64,000 nt of DNA from Pseudolabrys sp. (GTDB taxonomy: Bacteria > Pseudomonadota > Alphaproteobacteria > Rhizobiales > Xanthobacteraceae): NCBI GenBank assembly GCA_030684935.1, contig JAUXXH010000052.1, positions 175,083 through 239,082 on the forward strand, in the 5' to 3' direction. Of this stretch, positions 42,424 through 50,786 are shown piece by piece. The notes beneath the pieces were generated by a model. It ran no database searches. It was not told the DNA's origin and worked only from the letters and a program-made list of their open reading frames with translations. The position numbers were made by a program, and so were the translations under genes. Position 1 is the stretch's first letter; every line of letters begins with the position of its first letter.

Positions 42424-44226
42424 ATGAAGAACACGGACATAACGGCGCCTGATTACTTCCACAAAGTCGTCGACTGCCAGTGGGCCTGTCCCGCGCATAC
42501 GCCCGTCCCCGAATATATCCGCCTGATCGCCGCGGGCCGGTATTCCGACGCCTACATGATCAACTGGCGTTCGAATGTGTTTCCCGGAATTCTCGGCCGC
42601 ACCTGCGACCGCCCCTGCGAACCGGCCTGCCGGCGCGTGCGCGTCGAGGATGAACCGGTCGCCATCTGCCGGCTCAAGCGCGTCGCCGCCGACTACAAAG
42701 ACGACATCACGGCGCGGCTGCCGAAGCCGGCCGCCCGCAAGAACGGCAAGCGCGTCGCGCTGGTCGGCGCCGGCCCGTCCTCGCTGACGGTCGCGCGCGA
42801 TCTCGCCCCGCTCGGCTACAGCGTCACGGTGTTTGACGGCGACGCCAAAGCCGGCGGCATGATCCGCACCCAAATCCCGAAATTCCGCCTGCCCGACAGC
42901 GTGATCGACGAGGAGACCGGTTACATCATCGGCCTCGGCGTCGACTTCCGCGCCTGCAAGCGCATCGACTCCATGAAGGCGCTGCTGGCCGAAGGCTGGG
43001 ACGCGGTGTTCGTCGGCTCCGGCGCGCCGCGCGGCCGCGACCTCGACCTGCCCGGCCGCCAGGAGGCGGCCGCCAACATTCACATCGGCATCGACTGGCT
43101 GTCGTCGGTGTCGTTTGGCCACGTCACCAAGATCGGCAAGCGCGTCATCGTGCTCGGCGGCGGCAACACCGCGATGGACTGCTGCCGCTCGGCGCGCCGT
43201 CTCGGCGGCGACGAGGTGCAGGTGGTGGTGCGCTCGGGCTTCGACGAGATGAAGGCCAGCCCCTGGGAAAAGGAAGACGCCCAGCACGAAGGCATTCCGA
43301 TCCACAATTACCTGGTGCCGAAAGCCTTCACCCACGACAACGGCAAGCTGACCGGCGTCACCTTCGAGAAGGTGAAGGCCGAGCTCGACGCCAAGGGCCG
43401 CCGCAAGCTGGTGCCCGCCGGCGAGCCGGACCAGCACTTCCCCTGCGACGACGTGCTGGTGGCGGTCGGCCAGGAGAACGCCTTCCCCTGGATCGAACGC
43501 GATGCCGGCATCGACTTCGACGAATGGAACATGCCGAAGGTCGATGCCGTCACCTTTGCCTCGACCAACCCGAAAGTGTTCTTCGGCGGCGACGCCGCCT
43601 TCGGTCCGAAGAACATCATCTGGGCGGTGGCGCACGGGCACGAGGCCGCGGTGTCAATCGACAAGCTGCTCAACGGCGAGGACATCGCCGACCGGCCGAT
43701 GCCGGCGGTGCAGGTGATGAGCCAGAAGATGGGCATCCACGAGTGGTCCTACGACAACGCCATCGAACTCGACAAACGCTACAAGGTGCCGCACCGCGAC
43801 ACCGCCGTGGCGCTGAAGGACATCAAGGCCGAGGTCGAGCTCGGCTTCGATCCGAAGCTGGCGCTGGCGGAAGCCGGCCGCTGCCTGAACTGCGACGTGC
43901 AGACCGTGTTCAGCGCGCCGCTGTGCATCGAGTGCGATGCCTGCGTCGACATCTGCCCGATGGACTGCATTACCTTCACGCAGAACGGCGAAGAAGCCGA
44001 ACTGCGCACCCGGCTCACCGCGCCGGCGAACAACCTGAGCCAGGACCTCTATGTCCAGAACGGCCTGAAGACCGGCCGCGTCATGGTCAAGGATGAAGAC
44101 GTCTGCCTCCACTGCGGTCTCTGCGCCGAGCGATGCCCGACCGGCGCATGGGACATGCAGAAATTCTTGCTCGATATGACCTACGCAGGGACTTCATGCC
44201 GACCGCCAGCCCGATCAGCCGCGTAA
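42424..44226 (+). CDS. GltD-like NAD(P)/FAD oxidoreductase fused to ferredoxin domains (KorC-like)
   Basis: 600 residues. An N-terminal Fer4_20-type domain holds Cys18, 22, 61, 65 and 69. A GltD-like flavoprotein follows: FAD motif VALVGAGPSSL (about 111-121) and a second nucleotide site VIVLGGGNTAMDC (about 240-255). The C-terminus has two 4Fe-4S ferredoxin units, CIECDACVDIC (from 501) and CLHCGLCAERC (from 561). It would pass electrons between NAD(P)H and the Kor subunits. The next gene (korA) overlaps its end by 31 bases. Start ATG is preceded by GAGGA. Confidence 0.9.
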   Translation: MKNTDITAPDYFHKVVDCQWACPAHTPVPEYIRLIAAGRYSDAYMINWRSNVFPGILGRTCDRPCEPACRRVRVEDEPVAICRLKRVAADYKDDITARLPKPAARKNGKRVALVGAGPSSLTVARDLAPLGYSVTVFDGDAKAGGMIRTQIPKFRLPDSVIDEETGYIIGLGVDFRACKRIDSMKALLAEGWDAVFVGSGAPRGRDLDLPGRQEAAANIHIGIDWLSSVSFGHVTKIGKRVIVLGGGNTAMDCCRSARRLGGDEVQVVVRSGFDEMKASPWEKEDAQHEGIPIHNYLVPKAFTHDNGKLTGVTFEKVKAELDAKGRRKLVPAGEPDQHFPCDDVLVAVGQENAFPWIERDAGIDFDEWNMPKVDAVTFASTNPKVFFGGDAAFGPKNIIWAVAHGHEAAVSIDKLLNGEDIADRPMPAVQVMSQKMGIHEWSYDNAIELDKRYKVPHRDTAVALKDIKAEVELGFDPKLALAEAGRCLNCDVQTVFSAPLCIECDACVDICPMDCITFTQNGEEAELRTRLTAPANNLSQDLYVQNGLKTGRVMVKDEDVCLHCGLCAERCPTGAWDMQKFLLDMTYAGTSCRPPARSAA

Positions 44227-46040
44227 ACGACTTCGTCATCCGGTTCGCCAACGTCAACGGCTCCGGATCGGCGAGTGCCAACGAGATGTTCGCCCGCGCC
44301 ATCATGCGCATGGGCATCCCTGTCGGGCCGCGCAACATTTTCCCGTCCAACATCCAGGGCCTGCCGACCTGGTACGAGGTGCGGGTGTCGGAGGCCGGCC
44401 ATCTCGGCGCCCGCGGCGGCACCGACATGATGGTGGCGATGAACCCGCAAACCTTCGACAAGGACATCGCCTCGATCGAGCCCGGCGGCTACCTGTTCTA
44501 CGACTCGACCAAGCCGCTGCCCGCCTCGAAATTCCGCGACGACATCAGCGTGATCGGCGTGCCGCTGACCGCGATCTGCAATCGCGAATACACCGACCCG
44601 CGCCAGCGCCAGCTGTTCAAGAACATCATCTATGTCGGCGCGCTCAGCGCGCTGCTCGACATGGACGTGAAGGTGGTCGAGCAGCTGATCGGCGAACAGT
44701 ACAAGGGCAAGGACAAGCTGATCGCGCCGAACATCAAGGCGCTCAACATCGGCCGCGACTACGCCGTTCTCAATCTGCAATGCCCGATCGGCTTGCGCCT
44801 GAACCGTTGTGACAAGGTCGGCGACCGCATCTTCATCGAAGGCAACACCGCGGCGGCGCTTGGCGCGGTCTATGGCGGCGCCACGGTGTGCGCCTGGTAT
44901 CCCATCACGCCCTCCTCGGGCCTGGCCGACGCCTTTACCCGGCATTGCGAGAAGCTGCGCGTCGATCCCGAGACGAAAAAGGCGAAATACGCCATCATCC
45001 AGGCCGAGGACGAACTCTCCTCGATCGGCATCGTGATCGGCGCCAGCTGGAACGGCGCCCGCGCCTTCACCGCGACCTCCGGCCCCGGCATTTCGCTGAT
45101 GCAGGAATTCATCGGGCTTGCCTATTTCGCCGAAATCCCGGCGGTGCTGTTCAACGTGCAGCGTGCCGGCCCCTCGACCGGCATGCCGACGCGCACCCAG
45201 CAGTGCGACATCATCTCCTGCGCCTATGCCTCGCACGGCGACACCAAGCACGTGCTGCTGTTTCCGGAAGACCCGACGGAGTCGTTCGAGTTCGGCGCGC
45301 AGGCCTTCGATCTCGCCGACCGGTTGCAGACGCCGATTTTCGTCATGCTCGATCTCGATATCGGCATGAACCACCATCTGTCCCGGCCGCTGAAGTGGGA
45401 CGACGCGCGCGCCTATGACCGCGGCAAGGTGATGACCGCCGCCGATCTGGATGCCGGCAAGGACTTCGGCCGCTATCTCGATGTCGACGGCGACGGCATC
45501 CCGTTCCGCACCTATCCCGGCACGCACCCGACCAAGGGCTCGTTCTTCACCCGTGGCACCTCGCGCGACCGCTATGCCAAATACACCGAAGAAGCTGCGC
45601 CCTATGTCGACAACATGCAGCGGCTGCTGCGCAAGTTCGACACCGCCAAGGACCTGGTGCCGCGCCCGGTCCAGGCCAATGCCGGCAAGCCGACCAAATA
45701 CGGCGTGATCTATTACGGCTCGACCGCCCCGGCGATGGACGAGGCGATTCACATGATCGAAGCACGCGGCCATGCGCTCGACCGGATGCGCGTGCGCGCC
45801 TTCCCGTTCCATTCGTCGGTCAACAGCTTTGTCGCCGACCACGATTTCGTCTTCGTGGTCGAACAGAACCGCGACGCGCAATTGCGCTCGCTGATCGTCA
45901 ACGAATGCGGCATCGATCCGGTGCGCCTGGTGCCGATCCTTCACTATGACGGCACGCCGATCACGGCCCGCTTCATCGACAAGGCCATCGGCGACCATCT
46001 CGATCGCATGAAGGTGAAGCCGATGAAGGTGTCGTCGTGA
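44196..46040 (+). CDS. korA: 2-oxoacid:acceptor oxidoreductase, gamma-alpha fusion subunit
   Basis: 614 residues. The N-terminal third is the gamma (catalytic gamma/POR_N) domain, SANEMFARAIMRMGIPVGPRN then GGTDMMVAMN. The rest is the alpha subunit, with GNTAAALGAVYGGATVCAWYPITPSS binding pyrimidine of thiamine diphosphate, and AEDELSSIGIVIGASWNGARAFTATSGPG. With KorB it decarboxylates a 2-oxoacid, probably 2-oxoglutarate, to an acyl-CoA with low-potential electron release. ATG 44196 was chosen by the gamma-domain start. Confidence 0.92.
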   Translation: MPTASPISRVNDFVIRFANVNGSGSASANEMFARAIMRMGIPVGPRNIFPSNIQGLPTWYEVRVSEAGHLGARGGTDMMVAMNPQTFDKDIASIEPGGYLFYDSTKPLPASKFRDDISVIGVPLTAICNREYTDPRQRQLFKNIIYVGALSALLDMDVKVVEQLIGEQYKGKDKLIAPNIKALNIGRDYAVLNLQCPIGLRLNRCDKVGDRIFIEGNTAAALGAVYGGATVCAWYPITPSSGLADAFTRHCEKLRVDPETKKAKYAIIQAEDELSSIGIVIGASWNGARAFTATSGPGISLMQEFIGLAYFAEIPAVLFNVQRAGPSTGMPTRTQQCDIISCAYASHGDTKHVLLFPEDPTESFEFGAQAFDLADRLQTPIFVMLDLDIGMNHHLSRPLKWDDARAYDRGKVMTAADLDAGKDFGRYLDVDGDGIPFRTYPGTHPTKGSFFTRGTSRDRYAKYTEEAAPYVDNMQRLLRKFDTAKDLVPRPVQANAGKPTKYGVIYYGSTAPAMDEAIHMIEARGHALDRMRVRAFPFHSSVNSFVADHDFVFVVEQNRDAQLRSLIVNECGIDPVRLVPILHYDGTPITARFIDKAIGDHLDRMKVKPMKVSS

Positions 46041-46059
46041 GCTCTGTCGTTTTCGTGTC

Positions 46060-46143
46060 ATGCGCGGGCTTGACCCGCGCATCCCGCTTAGGGACGCAAT
46101 GCCTTGCCATCCTGAGCGGGATGGCCGGGACAAGCCCGGCCAT
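46060..46143. repeat. REP-like palindromes in the korA-korB gap
   Basis: Two hairpins lie in the 130-base gap: 9-base arms at 46060-46068/46074-46082 and 9-base arms at 46121-46129/46135-46143, each with a 5-base loop. The wording (GGCCGGGACAAGCCCGGCC) is a known type of rhizobial intergenic repeat. The element may separate or tune korB expression. Confidence 0.65.
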
Positions 46144-46170
46144 GACAAGTCTGAGTCAGGATGTCGCAGC

Positions 46171-47226
46171 ATGACCTATCTCGCCAAGCCGAAATTCCAT
46201 CACCCGGACCTGCCGAAGAACACGCTCGGCTACACCCACCGCGATTACGAGGGCACGGTCTCGACGCTCTGCGCCGGCTGCGGCCATGACTCGATCACGG
46301 CGGCGATCATCCAGGCCTGTTTCGAGCTGTCGATCGAGCCGCACCGCGTCGCCAAGATTTCCGGCATCGGCTGCTCGTCGAAGACGCCGACCTATTTCCT
46401 CGGCAATTCGCATGGCTTCAACTCGGTGCACGGCCGCATGCCGTCGGTGCTGACCGGGGCCAACCTCGCCAACCGCGACCTGATCTACCTCGGCGTCTCC
46501 GGCGACGGCGACAGCGCCTCGATCGGTCTCGGCCAGTTCGCGCACAGCCTGCGCCGCGGCGTCAACATGACCTATATCGTCGAGAACAACGGCGTTTACG
46601 GCCTGACCAAAGGCCAGTTCTCGGCCACCGCCGACCGCGGCTCGAAGTCCAAGCGCGGCGTCATCAATACCGACAACTCCATCGACCTCGCGGCGATGGC
46701 GCTGCAACTCGGCGCCAGCTTCGTCGCCCGCTCCTTCTCGGGCGACAAGCAGCAGCTGGTGCCGATCATCAAGGCGGCGATCGCGCACAAGGGTGCGTCG
46801 TTCATCGACGTGATCTCACCCTGCGTCGCGTTCAACAACCACGCCGGCTCGACCAAGAGCTTCGATTTCGTCCGCGAGCACAACGAGGCGGTGAACCGGC
46901 TCGACTACATCTCCAGCCGGATGCCGATCGAGATCGAATACGATCCCGGCACGGTGGAGATTGTCGAGCAGCATGACGGCTCGAAGATTGCGCTGCGCAA
47001 GCTGGCCGCCGACTACGATCTGCACGACCGCACCGCGGCGATGGGTTTCCTGCAGCACCACGCCGCCAAGGGGCAGATCGTCACCGGGCTACTTTACATG
47101 GAGACCGAGTCCGAGGACCTGCACGCGCATTTGCACACGGTCGAAAGCCCGCTCAATGCGCTGGACGAAAAGGACCTCTGCCCGGGTCAGGCGGCGCTGG
47201 ACAAGTTCAACGCCGCGCTGCGTTAG
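46171..47226 (+). CDS. korB: 2-oxoacid:acceptor oxidoreductase beta subunit (thiamine diphosphate and 4Fe-4S)
   Basis: 351 residues. LCAGCGHDS and GCSSKTP contribute Cys ligands of a 4Fe-4S cluster, with a third site around SPCVAFNN. The thiamine-diphosphate motif is VSGDGDSASIGLGQF with ENNGVYGL. This is the catalytic partner of KorA. The ATG was taken at 46171, after the repeat; an upstream in-frame ATG at 46060 translates repeat sequence and is implausible. Confidence 0.92.
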   Translation: MTYLAKPKFHHPDLPKNTLGYTHRDYEGTVSTLCAGCGHDSITAAIIQACFELSIEPHRVAKISGIGCSSKTPTYFLGNSHGFNSVHGRMPSVLTGANLANRDLIYLGVSGDGDSASIGLGQFAHSLRRGVNMTYIVENNGVYGLTKGQFSATADRGSKSKRGVINTDNSIDLAAMALQLGASFVARSFSGDKQQLVPIIKAAIAHKGASFIDVISPCVAFNNHAGSTKSFDFVREHNEAVNRLDYISSRMPIEIEYDPGTVEIVEQHDGSKIALRKLAADYDLHDRTAAMGFLQHHAAKGQIVTGLLYMETESEDLHAHLHTVESPLNALDEKDLCPGQAALDKFNAALR

Positions 47227-47625
47227 TTACTGCGTCACGCAGCTGCCGATATAGGCGTTGCGGTCGCCGGCGGCGTCGCCATAGGCACCGGCCTGGTGCG
47301 CACAGCGCACCGCGCGGTCCTGCGCGGTTTCGGTGCCGCCCGGGCCGGACCCTGAAATCGTCGGCATGTTCGGCAGCACCGCGCCGGTCTGCGGCACGGC
47401 GATCGGCGGCGGCGGCGCGGAGGGCCGCTGCGGCAGCGACGGCATGCGCGGCGTCGGCTGCATCCGGTTCAGCTCCGGCGGCGAGCGGTAGGCCGGCCCC
47501 ACCCCCGGCTGATAGGGCTCCGGCTGCATGATGGAGAGGCCGTCATCGAACTGCGCATGGAGAGGCGCCGACGGCACGAGGGTCGTCATGACAAGGAACG
47601 CGATCAGGCCAATCCGGCGCGGCAT
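47227..47625 (-). CDS. Secreted Pro-rich protein, unknown
   Basis: 132 residues with a signal peptide (about 1-24, cleaved near LHAQ/FD). A long Pro/Gln/Ser-rich middle segment (about 35-85) is probably disordered. The C-terminal piece AVRCAHQAGAYGDAAGDRNAYIGSCV has two Cys that may form a disulphide. No family was recognised. It ends against korB with no gap between stop codons. Confidence 0.65.
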   Translation of the reverse strand: MPRRIGLIAFLVMTTLVPSAPLHAQFDDGLSIMQPEPYQPGVGPAYRSPPELNRMQPTPRMPSLPQRPSAPPPPIAVPQTGAVLPNMPTISGSGPGGTETAQDRAVRCAHQAGAYGDAAGDRNAYIGSCVTQ

Positions 47626-47657
47626 CTTCCAAAGATAGGAAGCGCCCCGCCTGGCCG

Positions 47658-49082
47658 CTACTCCTCCTCGGGCGCGTCGTCGATCGGATCGTAGCGCTTG
47701 GCGTCAAAGCCAAGCAGGTTCCACGACTGTTCCATATGCGGCGGCAGCGGTGCGCTGACGTCGATGGTGCCGCCGCGCGGATGTGGCACCGCAATGCGCC
47801 GCGCCAGCAGATGCAGCTTCTTCTGGATGCCGCCCGGCAGCTCCCAGTTCTCGATATTGAAATATTTCGGATCGCCGATGATCGGGTTGCCGACATGGGC
47901 CATGTGCGCGCGCAGCTGATGGGTGCGGCCGGTGACGGGCTTGAGCGAAATCCACGACAGCTTCTGCCCCGCCGTTTCGACCACGGCGTAATAGGTCACC
48001 GCGTGCACGGCATCCTTCTCGCCGTGCTTGGCGATGCGCATGTAGGAATCTTCCTCGTCCTCCTGCTTGGCCAGATAGGTCGAGACCCGCCCCTGCTTCG
48101 GCTTCGGCACGCCGGCGACCAGCGCCCAGTAGATCTTGCGCGCCGAGCGGGTGCGGAAGGTCTTGGCCAGCGCCGCCGCGGCAAAGCGCGTCTTCGCCAC
48201 CAGCAGGCAGCCGGCGGTGTCCTTGTCGAGCCGGTGCACCAGCCGCGGCCGCTGCGCGTCGGCGTAGTTGCCGCGCAGCGCCTCCAGCATGTCGTCGATG
48301 TTCTGGGTGATGCCGCTGCCGCCCTGCACGGCCAGCCCCATCGGCTTGTTCAGCACCAGCACGTCATCGTCTTCCGACAGCGTGATCGAGCGGATGAATT
48401 CGCGGTCGCGCAGCGCCTGCGGGGCGTCGTCGCGCACCTTGGGCGCTTCCAGTTGCAGCGGCGGAATGCGCAGCACCTGGCCGCCTTCGAGCCGGCTTTT
48501 CGGCTCGGTGCGCTTGCCGTTCACGCGCACTTCGCCTTTGCGAATGATGCGCTGGATATGGCCGAACGACAGGCCGGGAAAGCGCGCCTCGAAGAAGCGG
48601 TCGACGCGCATGCCGTTCTCGTCCGCCGTCACGGTGACGTTCTGCACGCCGGCGGAATAATTGGCCGGGTTGGGCACGGGCTTTGGCACGGCCTTGGGCG
48701 CCGGTGCCGGCGCCGCGACAGCCGGTTCGACGTGCCGCGAACGGCTGGCGAAACCGGCGCCCTTGTCACCGCTGCGATTGCCGCGCGGCGCGCCGGACCG
48801 GGTGCCGCGCTTGGCAGCGATCGGCTTGGACTCCGGCCGCGAGCCGAACTTCTTCTCGGCCCCGGCATCGGAGCGGGGTCCGCGCGATGGGCCCGGCTTG
48901 GCGCCGCGCTTGCCCGGGCGGAAATCGCCGCGGTTGTCGGCGCGGGCCGGCGCCTTGCCACGCCCCGGACGCGCGGCCGCACTGCGGCCCTCGTCGGCCG
49001 AACGCTGCCGGTCCTTGCGGCTGCCGGTGCGTGCTTTCGAGCCCGGCTTGCCGCCGCCAAAACCGCCTTTGCGCATTCTCAT
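47658..49082 (-). CDS. RluC-type large-subunit pseudouridine synthase with long basic N-terminal extension
   Basis: 474 residues. The S4 RNA-binding domain (about 155-215) and the RluA-type catalytic domain follow, with HRLDKDTAG at 283-291 (catalytic Asp286) and PKTGRTHQLRAHMAHVGNPI-like sequence near residue 390. The first roughly 145 residues are rich in Arg, Lys, Gly, Pro and Ala, a disordered basic tail longer than in E. coli RluC. It isomerises uridines in 23S rRNA. It ends the operon degQ-rarA-hypothetical-rluC. Confidence 0.9.
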   Translation of the reverse strand: MRMRKGGFGGGKPGSKARTGSRKDRQRSADEGRSAAARPGRGKAPARADNRGDFRPGKRGAKPGPSRGPRSDAGAEKKFGSRPESKPIAAKRGTRSGAPRGNRSGDKGAGFASRSRHVEPAVAAPAPAPKAVPKPVPNPANYSAGVQNVTVTADENGMRVDRFFEARFPGLSFGHIQRIIRKGEVRVNGKRTEPKSRLEGGQVLRIPPLQLEAPKVRDDAPQALRDREFIRSITLSEDDDVLVLNKPMGLAVQGGSGITQNIDDMLEALRGNYADAQRPRLVHRLDKDTAGCLLVAKTRFAAAALAKTFRTRSARKIYWALVAGVPKPKQGRVSTYLAKQEDEEDSYMRIAKHGEKDAVHAVTYYAVVETAGQKLSWISLKPVTGRTHQLRAHMAHVGNPIIGDPKYFNIENWELPGGIQKKLHLLARRIAVPHPRGGTIDVSAPLPPHMEQSWNLLGFDAKRYDPIDDAPEEE

Positions 49083-49098
49083 CGTCAGCCTCGATTTC

Positions 49099-49455
49099 TC
49101 AGGGGCATCGCCGCAGATCGGCCCGCGTTGCCCGGTTCCAGGTCACCTGGAGCCTGCCGCGCACCGGCTGCATCGACACCGGAATGGCGCGTTCGCCCTC
49201 CGCACCCCAGCAAAAGGCCTGGATATGGACCGTTTCGCCGGTCTTATACATGCGTCCGACCCGGCACGTATCGCCCAGCCAGCGCACGGCATAGCTGGTT
49301 ACGACCAGCGGCGACAGGGCCGGAGTCGCGCCATCGCCCCAGCAATGCGCTGGATCGGCGGCCCAGCGGCCGTGGATCGTCTCCGCGGCCCAAAGCGAGG
49401 TTGCGCCCAGGACGGTCAGAACCGCCACCATCGCGGCGCGGGCCGCCAGACTCAT
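49099..49455 (-). CDS. Small secreted protein, unknown
   Basis: 118 residues with a signal peptide (about 1-23, LWA/AET). The mature part has four conserved-looking Cys (HCWGD, DTCRVG, FCWGA and the last RRCP) that may form two disulphides, in a mostly beta pattern. No family was recognised. Its start overlaps the rarA stop by ATGA, so it is expressed with rarA. Confidence 0.72.
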   Translation of the reverse strand: MSLAARAAMVAVLTVLGATSLWAAETIHGRWAADPAHCWGDGATPALSPLVVTSYAVRWLGDTCRVGRMYKTGETVHIQAFCWGAEGERAIPVSMQPVRGRLQVTWNRATRADLRRCP

Positions 49456-50786
49456 GACCCCTCCCGCTCCTTCCGCAGCTTCGCCCAGTAGTCCAAGCGC
49501 TTGCGGATCTCGCGCTCGAAGCCGCGCTCCGGCGGATCGTAGAACTGCTGGCGCGGCAGCGCGTCGGGGAAATAGTTCTGGCCGGAAAAGGCCTCGTCGG
49601 CGTCGTGGTCATAGGCATAGCCGCGGCCATAGCCCTCCGACTGCATCAGCTTGGTCGGCGCATTCAGAATGTGCTTGGGCGGCAGCAGCGAACCGCCCTG
49701 CTTGGCCGCGCGCATGGCGGCGCCATAGGCGGCATAGCCGGCATTCGATTTCGGCGCCGTCGCCAGATAGATCACCGCCTGCGCGATCGCCAGTTCACCC
49801 TCGGGCGAGCCCAGAAAATCGTAGGCTTCCTTGGCGGCATTGGCGATCACCAGCGCCTGCGGATCGGCCAGCCCGATGTCCTCGATCGCCATGCGCACCA
49901 CCCGGCGCGCGACATAGAGCGGCGGCTCGCCGGCATCCAGCATGCGGCACAGGTAATACAGCGCCGCGTCGGGATCGGAGCCGCGCACCGACTTGTGCAG
50001 CGCGCTGATGAGATTGTAGTGCCCGTCCTGCGCCTTGTCGTAGATCGGCGCACGCCGCTGCACGATTTCCTGCAGTTTGGCGGAATCGAACACCTCGCCG
50101 GCGCGTGCGGCGCGCCAGATTTCTTCCGTCAGCGTCAAAGAGGCGCGGCCGTCGCCATCGGCCATGCCGACCAGCGCCTGGCGGGCCTGCGCATCGAGCG
50201 GCAGCGCCTTGCCTTCCAGTTGCTCGGCGCGGGTCAGCAGCTTCTCGATCGCCGCCGCGTCGAGCGACCGGAACACCAGCACCCGCGCCCGCGACAGCAG
50301 CGGCGCATTGAGCTCGAACGACGGGTTCTCGGTGGTGGCGCCGACCAGCACGATGGTGCCGTCTTCCATCACCGGCAGAAACGAGTCCTGCTGCGCCCGG
50401 TTGAAGCGATGAATTTCGTCGACGAACAGCAGCGTGCCCTGCCCGCCGTCGCGGCGCGCCCGCGCCGCTTCGAACGCCTTCTTCAGATCGGCGACGCCCG
50501 TGAAGATCGCCGAAATCTGCTCGAAGTGCAGATCGGTCTCCTGCGCCAGCAGACGCGCCACCGTCGTCTTGCCGGTGCCGGGCGGGCCCCAGAACACCAT
50601 CGAGCCGAGCGAGCGCGTCGCCAGCATCCGGGTCAGCGCGCCGTCAGGCCCGAGCAGATGGTCCTGGCCCACCACCTCGTCCAGTCTCCGCGGGCGCAGC
50701 TTGTCGGCGAGCGGACGCGGCGCATGGCGGTCCAACCCCGCGGCGGCGAACAGGCTGGGACCGGCATTTTTGGGCGCGCGGCTCAT
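49452..50786 (-). CDS. rarA: Replication-associated recombination protein A (RarA/MgsA AAA+ ATPase)
   Basis: 444 residues. Walker A is GPPGTGKTT (67-75), Walker B LLFVDEIHRFN, and the C-terminal region carries the RarA/WRNIP1 family segments HYNLISALHKSVRGSDPDAAL and the YFPDALPRQQFYDP end. It acts at stalled replication forks. The start ATG overlaps the upstream protease stop by ATGA. The frame stays open far upstream but that extension is antisense-like and is not part of the protein. Confidence 0.96.
   Translation of the reverse strand: MSRAPKNAGPSLFAAAGLDRHAPRPLADKLRPRRLDEVVGQDHLLGPDGALTRMLATRSLGSMVFWGPPGTGKTTVARLLAQETDLHFEQISAIFTGVADLKKAFEAARARRDGGQGTLLFVDEIHRFNRAQQDSFLPVMEDGTIVLVGATTENPSFELNAPLLSRARVLVFRSLDAAAIEKLLTRAEQLEGKALPLDAQARQALVGMADGDGRASLTLTEEIWRAARAGEVFDSAKLQEIVQRRAPIYDKAQDGHYNLISALHKSVRGSDPDAALYYLCRMLDAGEPPLYVARRVVRMAIEDIGLADPQALVIANAAKEAYDFLGSPEGELAIAQAVIYLATAPKSNAGYAAYGAAMRAAKQGGSLLPPKHILNAPTKLMQSEGYGRGYAYDHDADEAFSGQNYFPDALPRQQFYDPPERGFEREIRKRLDYWAKLRKEREGS

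Noticed and set aside
44181..46172. Minus-strand frame of about 663 codons
   Set aside because: Antisense to korA; low-complexity composition and no motifs.
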